In this document: piece after piece, positions 1-5,730 of the stretch
Layout: each line of letters begins with the position of its first letter
How positions within the stretch are numbered: position 1 is the first letter of the stretch
Origin: Candidatus Gastranaerophilales bacterium
GTDB taxonomy: Bacteria > Cyanobacteriota > Vampirovibrionia > Gastranaerophilales > Gastranaerophilaceae
Length of the DNA: 5,730 nt
Direction of reading: 5' to 3'
NCBI GenBank assembly: GCA_944324205.1
Contig: CALUVK010000109.1
Location: forward strand, 1-5,730
Made by a program: the position numbers and the translations under genes
The notes under the pieces: generated by a model
Told to the model about the DNA's origin: nothing
The model's database searches: none
The model's input: the letters and a program-made list of their open reading frames with translations, nothing else

Positions 1-1293
1 CTATTTAATCGGAAAATAGTAATCAACCATATACGAAGCAGCATCAAAAGGGTGTTCTAAGAATTTTAAATCATGGTCGTTTTTTATCTGTTTTAGAGAA
101 GGTACATCTACTATAGAAGTTCCTTCTTTAAAAGACAGATTATAGACATTATGCAGAAGCCATTTACAGCGTTTGTCGATAAATAGTGATACTGTTCCTT
201 TGGAGTTACGCACTTTTGCATTAAAAGCCTGTATTCTTCTTAAAATAGGCGGATTAAAGTTTCTTAGCTGAAACTTAGGTGTATAACCATGCATTTCAAG
301 TGTACGCTTTATTATCATATAATTTGTAAATTCTGATTGAGAAGAGCGGTTATCTCCAGAAGCATCACCGTTTATAATCACCTCTCCCCTGTGTTCGGGA
401 TATCTGCGTAAAAATTCATCTATAGCCTGTTGAGTTGTGGTATTTTCAATCACAAGTTCATCAAAGAAATAGATATTTTTATCATCTTTATGAGCCAAGC
501 ACCAGCACATAGGGTCAACGTTGAAATCACAGGTCAAGTGAAGAGGTAAATCTCTATTGTACTGAAGATGTTTGATATTTTCATCAGTAAAATTCTTAAC
601 AACGAGACCGGAAGAGTAGTTTCCAAACTCTCCGAGTACGTTTATTCTGTAATACTCTGGGTCAAAATCTTCTTTCATTGATTCCAGATAGTGTTCGGGT
701 AAATATATATTATTTGAGGTCGGGGCAATAATAAGCCTGTAGTTTTCTTTTTTATTCTCAACAAACCTTTTATAAATCCAGCCTTTGTTAGCTTGCGGAT
801 TTGTATGTCCGAATAAACGATATCTAAAATTTCCCCAGGAAGGTTTTACATTGGTATTTCTTAAACGTCCTATAAGCTGTTTAAAAGCACTATCCGATAT
901 TTGAGATGCTTCCTCTATTTCAGCCCAATGCAGGTTTAGAGATTTTATTTTTTCGGGATTATCAACTCCTTTAAATAAAATCTCTGAACCATTTGATAAG
1001 GTCATTTTCTTCTCAATTTTATTGAAAGTATAGTGTTTACCTGCAACATAGCCCATAGTATCAAGGTGTGAAAAATAAGATTCCAGGGTTGTATCACGCA
1101 CAAGAACATATTCTTTCGCACATACTAAACCTCGAGAACCTGGGTATTTTCTTGCAAGCATCAGACCCAAAAGCGAACCGCACCAAGTTTTGCCAGAGCC
1201 ATAGCCGCCTTGATAAATCACAACATCAAGCTGATGATTATGGGGTATATTGAAAAATTCCTGCTGTTTTTCTAACAATGAATACTTTGGCAT
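1..1293 (-). CDS. Phage terminase large subunit (packaging ATPase and nuclease)
   Basis: This is the DNA-packaging motor and headful/end nuclease that docks on the portal and pumps genome DNA into the procapsid. The 430-residue protein is complete, ending in TAG at the window edge. Seen: an N-terminal ATPase with Walker A GGYGSGKT at residues 29-36, a Walker B region around LHWAEIEEAS (121-130, with E127 and the probable catalytic E128), and the coupling motif GHTNP at 162-166. The C-terminal RNase H-like nuclease shows DFNVDP (D256, D260), DEL around 278-280, GDASGD (D310) and HPFDAASY (D417), which supply the expected acidic metal ligands. The length is near SPP1/PBSX-type enzymes and well below T7 gp19. 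ATG at 1293 lies two bases after the upstream stop (TAATAATG), so it is probably translated by coupling; the nearest GGA is about 14 bases away, a poor ribosome site. No small terminase is visible beside it. The call is secure; the subfamily is inferred. Confidence 0.96.
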   Translation of the reverse strand: MPKYSLLEKQQEFFNIPHNHQLDVVIYQGGYGSGKTWCGSLLGLMLARKYPGSRGLVCAKEYVLVRDTTLESYFSHLDTMGYVAGKHYTFNKIEKKMTLSNGSEILFKGVDNPEKIKSLNLHWAEIEEASQISDSAFKQLIGRLRNTNVKPSWGNFRYRLFGHTNPQANKGWIYKRFVENKKENYRLIIAPTSNNIYLPEHYLESMKEDFDPEYYRINVLGEFGNYSSGLVVKNFTDENIKHLQYNRDLPLHLTCDFNVDPMCWCLAHKDDKNIYFFDELVIENTTTQQAIDEFLRRYPEHRGEVIINGDASGDNRSSQSEFTNYMIIKRTLEMHGYTPKFQLRNFNPPILRRIQAFNAKVRNSKGTVSLFIDKRCKWLLHNVYNLSFKEGTSIVDVPSLKQIKNDHDLKFLEHPFDAASYMVDYYFPIK

Positions 1294-1295
1294 TA

Positions 1296-1523
1296 TTAAG
1301 CATCTTTTCCTTCAAAATTATCAATTCTTTTATGAGCGGATTTTGTGCTTTCTTCGACTTTAACCATTCGCTCAATAAGATTATTGTGTTTATCCTGTTT
1401 TTCTTCTAAACGTTTTATCTGCTGTTCGATAAATTTAATACTCATAGCAAGACCGCCGAGAAAGATTCCGGCGGTCAAGACATTCACGATAATTACTATC
1501 ATCAATTCCATACTTATTGACAT
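1296..1523 (-). CDS. Small one-helix membrane protein with coiled-coil tail; holin or lysis candidate
   Basis: The protein has 75 residues. Residues about 6-32 form one hydrophobic segment (MELMIVIIVNVLTAGIFLGG onward), followed by a charged, heptad-like helix (about 33-70) rich in Lys, Glu and Gln, and a short polar end. I chose ATG at 1523 because AAAGGAG lies seven bases upstream (1531-1537). A TTG two codons earlier is in frame but badly placed. The start overlaps the end of the DUF1353 gene by 10 bases, and the terminase follows after two bases. Size, topology and its place between fibre and terminase match where T7-like phages carry a holin, and the helix-plus-coiled-coil layout recalls XhlA-type haemolysin/holin accessory proteins, although XhlA has its membrane segment at the C-terminus. 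A spanin-like role or simple membrane anchor is also possible. No signal-peptidase or lipobox site is seen. The gene is well supported; holin function is inference. Confidence 0.85.
   Translation of the reverse strand: MSISMELMIVIIVNVLTAGIFLGGLAMSIKFIEQQIKRLEEKQDKHNNLIERMVKVEESTKSAHKRIDNFEGKDA
1451..1476 (-). repeat. GC-rich 8-bp inverted repeat inside the holin-like gene
   Basis: Arms GACCGCCG (1451-1458) and CGGCGGTC (1469-1476) pair perfectly around a ten-base loop. The stem is seven G-C pairs out of eight in an otherwise AT-rich region. It lies about 47 bases into the holin-like coding sequence, within the codons of the membrane segment. There is no U-run after it, so it is not an intrinsic terminator. 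It may slow translation or stabilise mRNA, or may be a by-product of the Gly/Ala codons there. Confidence 0.5.
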
Positions 1524-1996
1524 TTCCAAGCTCCTTTATGGCACATCTGGTAAATATCAACAAACCAAGCCATTACATTAGCCTTAAAGACATTTACACC
1601 GGAAGCCTTCAGTATTTCTCTAAAAATTAGGCTTGTAAGCCTTCTATATTCTTTTATTGAAATACACTTATTCAGAACTTCATCATGGATATACTTCTTG
1701 TTTTCAAGCATATAATCATGTACCATAGAAGCCGTAAGAAAAGCATTATCTGTTTTACTTCCGACTAATCGCCAAAACGAGCGTGGAATATCCGCTCCGT
1801 TCCATATATATTTTTTCGGAATAGTAAAGCCAAAAATCCGTTTATTAGTAATAACTGTAACCGGAACATTATTGTGCAACTTAAACGGATATTTTTTCTT
1901 CTCGGCTTTAATTTCTTTAGTATCATTAGCTTCAATAACACGCACGCAAACAATTGGTGTCACATCAAATGTGACATACTTAATTTTTTCTCTCAT
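1514..1996 (-). CDS. DUF1353 family phage protein
   Basis: The protein has 160 residues from the chosen start. The N-terminal half is beta-rich and ends in an FGFTIPKKYIWNGADIPRSF stretch (about 55-74), matching the hallmark of DUF1353, in which a Gly-x-x-x-Asp-x-Pro-Arg-type motif precedes an aromatic. It is followed by a helix with ASMVHDYML (89-97), the conserved His-Asp of the family, and a helical C-terminus with a hydrophobic patch (about 137-150). DUF1353 is common in phage late regions and its biochemical role is not established to my knowledge. ATG at 1996 is preferred: AAAGAAAGGA ends nine bases upstream. The alternative ATG at 2056 would add 20 residues, but its AGGA is only two bases away and the ATG lies inside a perfect hairpin. 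It sits between the fibre and the holin-like gene, where lysis or tail accessory functions are expected. No recognisable endolysin is in the window, so a wall-related role is tempting but unproven. Confidence 0.88.
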   Translation of the reverse strand: MREKIKYVTFDVTPIVCVRVIEANDTKEIKAEKKKYPFKLHNNVPVTVITNKRIFGFTIPKKYIWNGADIPRSFWRLVGSKTDNAFLTASMVHDYMLENKKYIHDEVLNKCISIKEYRRLTSLIFREILKASGVNVFKANVMAWFVDIYQMCHKGAWKCQ

Positions 1997-2055
1997 ACTT
2001 AAATATCCTTTCTTTGGGGTTATGGCAAAATGGAATTTTGAATAAAAAAATTCCA
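1997..2055 (-). promoter_or_regulatory. Leader of the DUF1353 gene with Shine-Dalgarno site
   Basis: This 59-base stretch separates the fibre stop codon from the preferred DUF1353 start and is the only real gap in an otherwise overlapping gene set. It contains the purine-rich ribosome site AAAGAAAGGA (2006-2015) and most of an AT-rich hairpin. No promoter elements could be recognised with confidence. Confidence 0.55.
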
Positions 2056-2057
2056 TT
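2029..2057 (-). repeat. Perfect 11-bp inverted repeat, possible mRNA hairpin or weak terminator
   Basis: Arms at 2029-2039 and 2047-2057 are exact complements (core GGAATTTT / AAAATTCC) around a seven-base loop. In the transcript it begins at the stop codon of the fibre gene and would enclose the alternative ATG at 2056. The stem is mostly A-U, and the following tract is only a short run of U, so efficient intrinsic termination is doubtful. It could protect an mRNA end, give partial termination after the fibre gene, or mask the upstream ATG. The repeat is directly visible; function is inferred. Confidence 0.6.
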
Positions 2058-3954
2058 ATCCTAAAATATCTTCTAAATCAAAATCATCATCTTCTTCATT
2101 ATTACTAGCAACAATTCCGGCACCTTTTGCTGGAATAAATGTATTCGTAACAACACCGGTCATGCTGTTAGACCAATATATGGAATCACCTTTCGCTAAA
2201 TAGATAATTACTTCCTGGCTTTCTGATGCAGAAACATATCCTGGCATAATAATATCAGATTTTATTCCATTGATATACAGGTCTATATCAAAAAGTTCTG
2301 CACACTGTGCAGCAAAAACATACCAGCCAGCACAAGGAGTTGTATATGGAGAAGATGATAGTGGGGTATAAGAAAGTTCTATCTTAGCAGAATTATTTGG
2401 GGCAATCCAGTCTAAAACCATGTCTTTAAAACTTTGCGAAACACTTGTGACACCACTTAAAGAACTTTTATTAATTAATCCGTAAATTTCCCCCATAGGA
2501 AGTGAAAAGTTTTCATTTGTTTCATCTATAGTGAAATAGTTTGCACTTCCTTCTTTTATATATACTTCTTGAACTCTATCTCTATATTTTGCATCAACAA
2601 TTTTTGAGCCTGTTTTTGATAATGTATATGGGATCTGCAATAGAGGTCTAATTTTGCCTGCCGATGTTTCAATATAAGAAGCAGAAAGGTCTATTTCTAC
2701 ATGACAATTATAAGACCAAGAATTGCGTCCAAAGAGAAACGTTTTTATTGTTTCTCTTAACCAAGTTGATGTTCCGATAATACTTGTATTGTTATTTGAC
2801 TGAGAAATTCCATTACAAGCGGTTGTCATATAAATACCGTCAAACAGATTGAATCCTGCATCTACAATCAGTCTATCACCTGTTTGCAAAGTTAAAGGTT
2901 GAACCTGCAACATTTGAGTATTATTGTCAGAACCATACAGATAAAACATAGCTCCGCCGTTATATTCCATCTGAATCATCAAGCCGGATTCTTGGGTTGC
3001 ACAAAGATATGAGGAGCCAGTAGAATAATCATCACGAATAATGCACTCTATGTGAATATTAAACTCTTCTTGTGTCGAGGGTAAACTGCCTGCGACTTCT
3101 ACACCGCAATTTACTCCGCCAAGTCCGCTAGTTATACCATTTTCAATTGTTAAATTATCTCCTTTTAAGGTGTAGTTCTGGGAAATAATATCAATTCCAG
3201 TTCCGACACTATTTTGTTTATAACTTAGAATTTTATTATAGACATCTGTATCCGTTGAGATATTACCTGTTTCAAGGGCTTTAGACTGATTTATTTTGTC
3301 AATTGCAGCATCATCAAGATTACTAAAATCCTTTTTAGCACTGGAACTTAAAACAGTATTAACTTCCTGTGCTTTTTCAATTGCAATTTCAGCTTGTTCT
3401 GTTGCTTCATCAATAAGTTCATTTGTATCAGTGAGATTATTATTAAACTCTGTAATTGTTTCGTTCAATTCAATAAGCGTATTTTGTGCGGTATTAGAAT
3501 GGTTTTGCGCTGCCTGTTTTGCTTCATTACAGGCAAGCAGGATTCTATCAGCTTCGGTTCTTGATATGCCGGAAGTTTCGACATAGATGTCTAAAACCGT
3601 ATCATTTACGGTCATTGATATTGTAAGCGAATTATTAACAAAGGTTATTTCTTCTGTTACACCCTGTTTTACTATAAAAGGAATAACAGAAGTTATCGTT
3701 CTAATTCTATCATTAGTATCAATAAGTTTTAATTCGCCATACTGCTTTCCGATTGCAAGATTAGATGTTATTTCACTGGATAGAATTATTTCAAAAGTTT
3801 TACTGCTCAAATTGCCGTATGTAAGCGTAACATCACCCAGGGTAAATGTAGCAGTAAAACCGCTTAAATCTATACTTGTATTAAAATTGACAACAACAAA
3901 CTGATCTTCAAGAAAGTTTGTATCGTCACCTTGAATTATAGTTATATAGTCCAT
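2056..3954 (-). CDS. Phage tail fibre / receptor-binding protein with BppU-like N-terminus
   Basis: This 632-residue virion protein probably binds the host surface. Residues 1-125 are beta-rich, open with MDYITIIQGDD and resemble the N-terminal attachment domain of baseplate upper (BppU-type) proteins. Residues about 131-205 form an Ala/Glu/Asn-rich coiled coil, expected to trimerise. A linker with the FSNLDDAAIDKI motif (210-221), typical of phage fibre necks, follows. Residues about 245-440 look like a concanavalin/LamG-type beta sandwich, with the FGRNSW...VEIDLSASYI signature near 408-428. Residues 455-495 contain FTIDETNENFSLPMGEI, like tail-collar or fibre tip segments. Residues 530-612 form a C-terminal beta-rich tip starting at SPYTTPCAGWY, and the protein ends in a very acidic tail (EEDDDFDLED). 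The start ATG overlaps the preceding stop as TAATG, with AGGA nine bases upstream. Fibre identity is strong; domain limits are read by eye and the receptor is unknown. Confidence 0.9.
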   Translation of the reverse strand: MDYITIIQGDDTNFLEDQFVVVNFNTSIDLSGFTATFTLGDVTLTYGNLSSKTFEIILSSEITSNLAIGKQYGELKLIDTNDRIRTITSVIPFIVKQGVTEEITFVNNSLTISMTVNDTVLDIYVETSGISRTEADRILLACNEAKQAAQNHSNTAQNTLIELNETITEFNNNLTDTNELIDEATEQAEIAIEKAQEVNTVLSSSAKKDFSNLDDAAIDKINQSKALETGNISTDTDVYNKILSYKQNSVGTGIDIISQNYTLKGDNLTIENGITSGLGGVNCGVEVAGSLPSTQEEFNIHIECIIRDDYSTGSSYLCATQESGLMIQMEYNGGAMFYLYGSDNNTQMLQVQPLTLQTGDRLIVDAGFNLFDGIYMTTACNGISQSNNNTSIIGTSTWLRETIKTFLFGRNSWSYNCHVEIDLSASYIETSAGKIRPLLQIPYTLSKTGSKIVDAKYRDRVQEVYIKEGSANYFTIDETNENFSLPMGEIYGLINKSSLSGVTSVSQSFKDMVLDWIAPNNSAKIELSYTPLSSSPYTTPCAGWYVFAAQCAELFDIDLYINGIKSDIIMPGYVSASESQEVIIYLAKGDSIYWSNSMTGVVTNTFIPAKGAGIVASNNEEDDDFDLEDILG

Positions 3955-4154
3955 TATTCTGTTTCCTGCTGGTTTTCTAATGCTGATACTCTGCTTGCTA
4001 AATCTGCAATATCACTTGTATTAGTCTGAAGATTGGATGCGTTTGCAGAGATTCTTAGTGACAGAGCTGTAATCTGGTTTTGCAAATCTTCAAAGTTATT
4101 ATTTAACAAGGTTGAGCTTGCTAAGCTTCCATATTCAATTTCTTCAATAGTCAT
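3954..4154 (-). CDS. Short coiled-coil protein upstream of the tail fibre
   Basis: The protein has 66 residues. A short N-terminal segment with EYGSLASSTLLNNNF (7-21) is followed by a continuous heptad-patterned helix (about 21-61) with hydrophobic Leu/Ile/Val positions and many Asn, Ser and Asp, ending in a polar tail. This is the look of a small trimeric or dimeric virion stalk, adaptor or fibre-assembly protein; no firm family assignment is possible. I chose ATG at 4154 because GAGAGGG (4160-4166) lies five bases upstream; a start at 4181 would add nine residues, lacks a good ribosome site and overlaps the upstream gene by 38 bases rather than 11. Its stop overlaps the fibre start by one base (TAATG), implying translational coupling and probably a shared structure or assembly pathway with the fibre. 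Confidence 0.82.
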   Translation of the reverse strand: MTIEEIEYGSLASSTLLNNNFEDLQNQITALSLRISANASNLQTNTSDIADLASRVSALENQQETE

Positions 4155-5730
4155 AGTTACCCTCTCTAATTTCCCATTCAATTCGTTTCATCATTTTTTT
4201 GTAATCAATATTATTTGCCTTTAATTTGGGTTTGAACTTTTCTATAGCTTCTGTATCACCATTTAATAGACATTCTTTGATATAAGAATATGCTTGAAAA
4301 TAATTTACGCCTTTAGATGTCGGATAGAATATATTTATTGGATTAAAGCCTTTTCTGCTTGCAGATACCGTAAACGGAGTAAAAACATCTTTAAACCTCT
4401 CATTAACTCCTGCTTTATTCCAGTTATCGGTATAAACATCAGACATTTTTGTAATAATAGGATTTATAAGAGGTGAAGATTTACTTGCAAGTTTACGAAT
4501 AGCACTATTAGGCATATCTTCAATAATTTCCGGCACTTCAAGGGCTTGCTTTCCGATTCTCATATAAAGCTCACGCCCTTTATCATCATTTCCGATATAT
4601 GGTCTGGGAAAAAATGTTTCTACAACTTTTTTACCCAAATTATCACGCTCTGTAAAACGATTATTATTGTATGAAGAGTATTTAATACCATCTTCATATT
4701 TATCCGGATTTCTTATAGAATCCAGTTTTCTGTTACAGGCATTTACCAGATTTGAGTACATAGCCATCTGAATCAAAAAGGTTATGAAATATTTTCTTGA
4801 AACATCTCCACGTACACCAGCACCCTCAACATCATTAACAAAAGATGATAACCCGACTTTTCTTGAAATCTCACGAACCGCAGAACCAAATTTGCTTGAT
4901 TCAGCAAGTTTGTTTAAGAATTTTTGTCCGGCTCTTGATGAGAATACTGCAAAAGACTGTCTTAAAGTTGCAGACATGTTCCAGTCCGGTGAAAGCATTA
5001 ATCTTCTAGCCCATTGAACCGTATTAGGTTTAATTCCTAATGTTTCCCAATCCATACCGCCAAAGGTATCGTTTACTACCCAGGCAATATCTTTTCGGAC
5101 ATTATCAGATAAAGTAATTTTTCCGTTCTTTGAAACTCGATTAATTAAGCTTTCATAAGCGTGAAGCTTATAAGTATTATGCAGATAGTTCCACAAAAAC
5201 TTGTTATTTATATCGACATAAGCTTTCATTGGTTTGGTGATTATCTTACTTGCTCCAAAGGTTATTTTATCTACAAGATTAGAAATACCGTCAATAAAAG
5301 TGTTTAAATCTTTAATATTAATATCTGAAATAGCCCCAAACTGAACACCATCTCTAATAGCCTGTTTTGCGAGTTTATTATTCTTAAAAAGCTCATAGTT
5401 ATTGTTTTTTATGCCATCAATTATTTTGGGAAGATTACCCAAAGTTTTGAAAGTTTTAAAAGGAATTATCCCATCATGAGCTGCGGCACTTTCGGTTAAG
5501 GCAACAACATGCATTTCATTGAATAAAAATTTACAGCCTTTTGCAAAGTTATTTACTAAATCATAAGCATTACCGACTTTTTTAAATAATTTATTGATAA
5601 ATTTATCAGTAGCTTTTTCTTGCTTTACAGGATTTAAAACTATGTCAGATAACTCATAAATCTTTTTAGAATGCTGAGGATTTGCTTTAACCAATTTTTT
5701 GATTTCATCTAAGAATTTTGTATTCTCCGC
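4144..5730 (-). CDS. Large phage polyvalent / internal virion protein, C-terminal part (5' end outside window)
   Basis: The reading frame stays open to the window edge, giving 528 visible residues. A TTG at 5694 could be taken for a start, but twelve further sense codons precede it with no stop or ribosome site, so the gene almost certainly begins outside. The protein is Lys/Asn-rich and mainly helical, with no signal peptide. About 205-250 residues after that TTG come VNDTFGGMDWETLG and WARRLMLSPDWNMSATLRQ, then a hydrophobic segment (YFITFLIQMAMYSNLV). Further on are KGRELYMRIGKQALEVPEII, the KLASKSSPLINPI region and DVFTPFT. This succession resembles the C-terminal conserved region of large phage polyvalent proteins, which are thought to be packaged and injected with the genome. 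Its place before the fibre matches T7 gp16-type ejection proteins. Any enzymatic domain (for example a transglycosylase) would lie in the missing part. The coding call is firm; the family call is from remembered motifs. Confidence 0.8.
   Translation of the reverse strand, partial: AENTKFLDEIKKLVKANPQHSKKIYELSDIVLNPVKQEKATDKFINKLFKKVGNAYDLVNNFAKGCKFLFNEMHVVALTESAAAHDGIIPFKTFKTLGNLPKIIDGIKNNNYELFKNNKLAKQAIRDGVQFGAISDINIKDLNTFIDGISNLVDKITFGASKIITKPMKAYVDINNKFLWNYLHNTYKLHAYESLINRVSKNGKITLSDNVRKDIAWVVNDTFGGMDWETLGIKPNTVQWARRLMLSPDWNMSATLRQSFAVFSSRAGQKFLNKLAESSKFGSAVREISRKVGLSSFVNDVEGAGVRGDVSRKYFITFLIQMAMYSNLVNACNRKLDSIRNPDKYEDGIKYSSYNNNRFTERDNLGKKVVETFFPRPYIGNDDKGRELYMRIGKQALEVPEIIEDMPNSAIRKLASKSSPLINPIITKMSDVYTDNWNKAGVNERFKDVFTPFTVSASRKGFNPINIFYPTSKGVNYFQAYSYIKECLLNGDTEAIEKFKPKLKANNIDYKKMMKRIEWEIREGNYDY

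Noticed and set aside
1068..1253. Plus-strand open frame of 61 codons
   Set aside because: Opposite the terminase ATPase region, including Walker A; a shadow frame.
1451..1476. Intrinsic terminator
   Set aside because: The stem is strong but no U-run follows on the transcribed strand, and it lies within a coding sequence.
1765..1953. Minus-strand open frame of 62 codons in another frame
   Set aside because: It is nested within the DUF1353 gene, whose frame carries the recognisable family motifs.
1997..2056. 20-residue N-terminal extension of the DUF1353 protein starting at ATG 2056
   Set aside because: AGGA is only two bases from that ATG and the codon is inside a hairpin, while ATG 1996 has AGGA at nine bases; not fully excluded.
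3296..3904. Two plus-strand open frames of 96 and 105 codons lying back to back
   Set aside because: They lie opposite the fibre coiled coil and N-terminal domain, have Ser/Val-rich composition typical of antisense shadows, and show no recognisable motifs.
4784..5017. Plus-strand open frame of 77 codons
   Set aside because: Antisense to a conserved part of the large virion protein, with no ribosome site or family resemblance.
5692..5694. TTG as the start codon of the last gene on the minus strand
   Set aside because: The frame remains open for twelve more codons up to the window edge and no ribosome site precedes the TTG, so the gene is truncated by the window instead.
1..5730. Alternative genetic code (TGA or TAG reassigned)
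   Set aside because: Genes end sensibly at TAA, TGA and TAG, and conserved Trp positions use TGG.
1..5730. CRISPR array, tRNA, integrase or insertion sequence
   Set aside because: No direct-repeat arrays, cloverleaf-like segments or recombinase/transposase motifs were seen on either strand.

Overview
This window is a late-gene segment of an AT-rich tailed bacteriophage or prophage. All six recognisable genes are on the minus strand, so transcription runs from position 5730 towards position 1. Each gene overlaps or nearly touches the next, apart from one 59-base gap holding a hairpin, so they look like one operon. The standard bacterial code fits: TAA, TGA and TAG are all used as stops. Several starts have clear Shine-Dalgarno sequences of the AGGA/AGGAG type. 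The host cannot be named from the sequence. AT-richness, strong Shine-Dalgarno sites and the protein style would fit a phage of an anaerobic gut bacterium, but that is only an impression.

In transcription order: (1) 5730-4144, the C-terminal part of a large, mostly helical protein cut by the window edge, resembling the C-terminal regions of large phage polyvalent or ejected internal virion proteins; (2) 4154-3954, a 66-residue coiled-coil protein; (3) 3954-2056, a 632-residue tail fibre or receptor-binding protein with a baseplate-type N-terminal domain, a coiled coil, a lectin-like middle and a beta-rich tip; (4) 1996-1514, a DUF1353 protein; (5) 1523-1296, a 75-residue one-helix membrane protein with a coiled-coil tail, a holin or other lysis candidate; (6) 1293-1, a complete large terminase subunit of 430 residues, whose stop codon is the first three bases of the window.

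The order (large internal or ejection protein, fibre, small membrane protein, terminase large subunit) recalls the right end of T7-like podophages (gene 16, 17, 17.5, 18, 18.5, 19). Three differences stand out: no small terminase is seen between the holin-like gene and the large terminase, a DUF1353 gene sits in the lysis region, and the terminase is the size of the shorter SPP1/PBSX-type enzymes rather than T7 gp19. Together the genes would supply DNA delivery, host recognition, probably part of lysis, and DNA packaging.

Two perfect inverted repeats lie in the transcribed strand: an 11-bp AT-rich hairpin between the fibre and DUF1353 genes, and an 8-bp GC-rich hairpin inside the holin-like gene. 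No tRNA, integrase, insertion sequence, CRISPR array, promoter or origin was found. There is no gene-free stretch over 300 bases.
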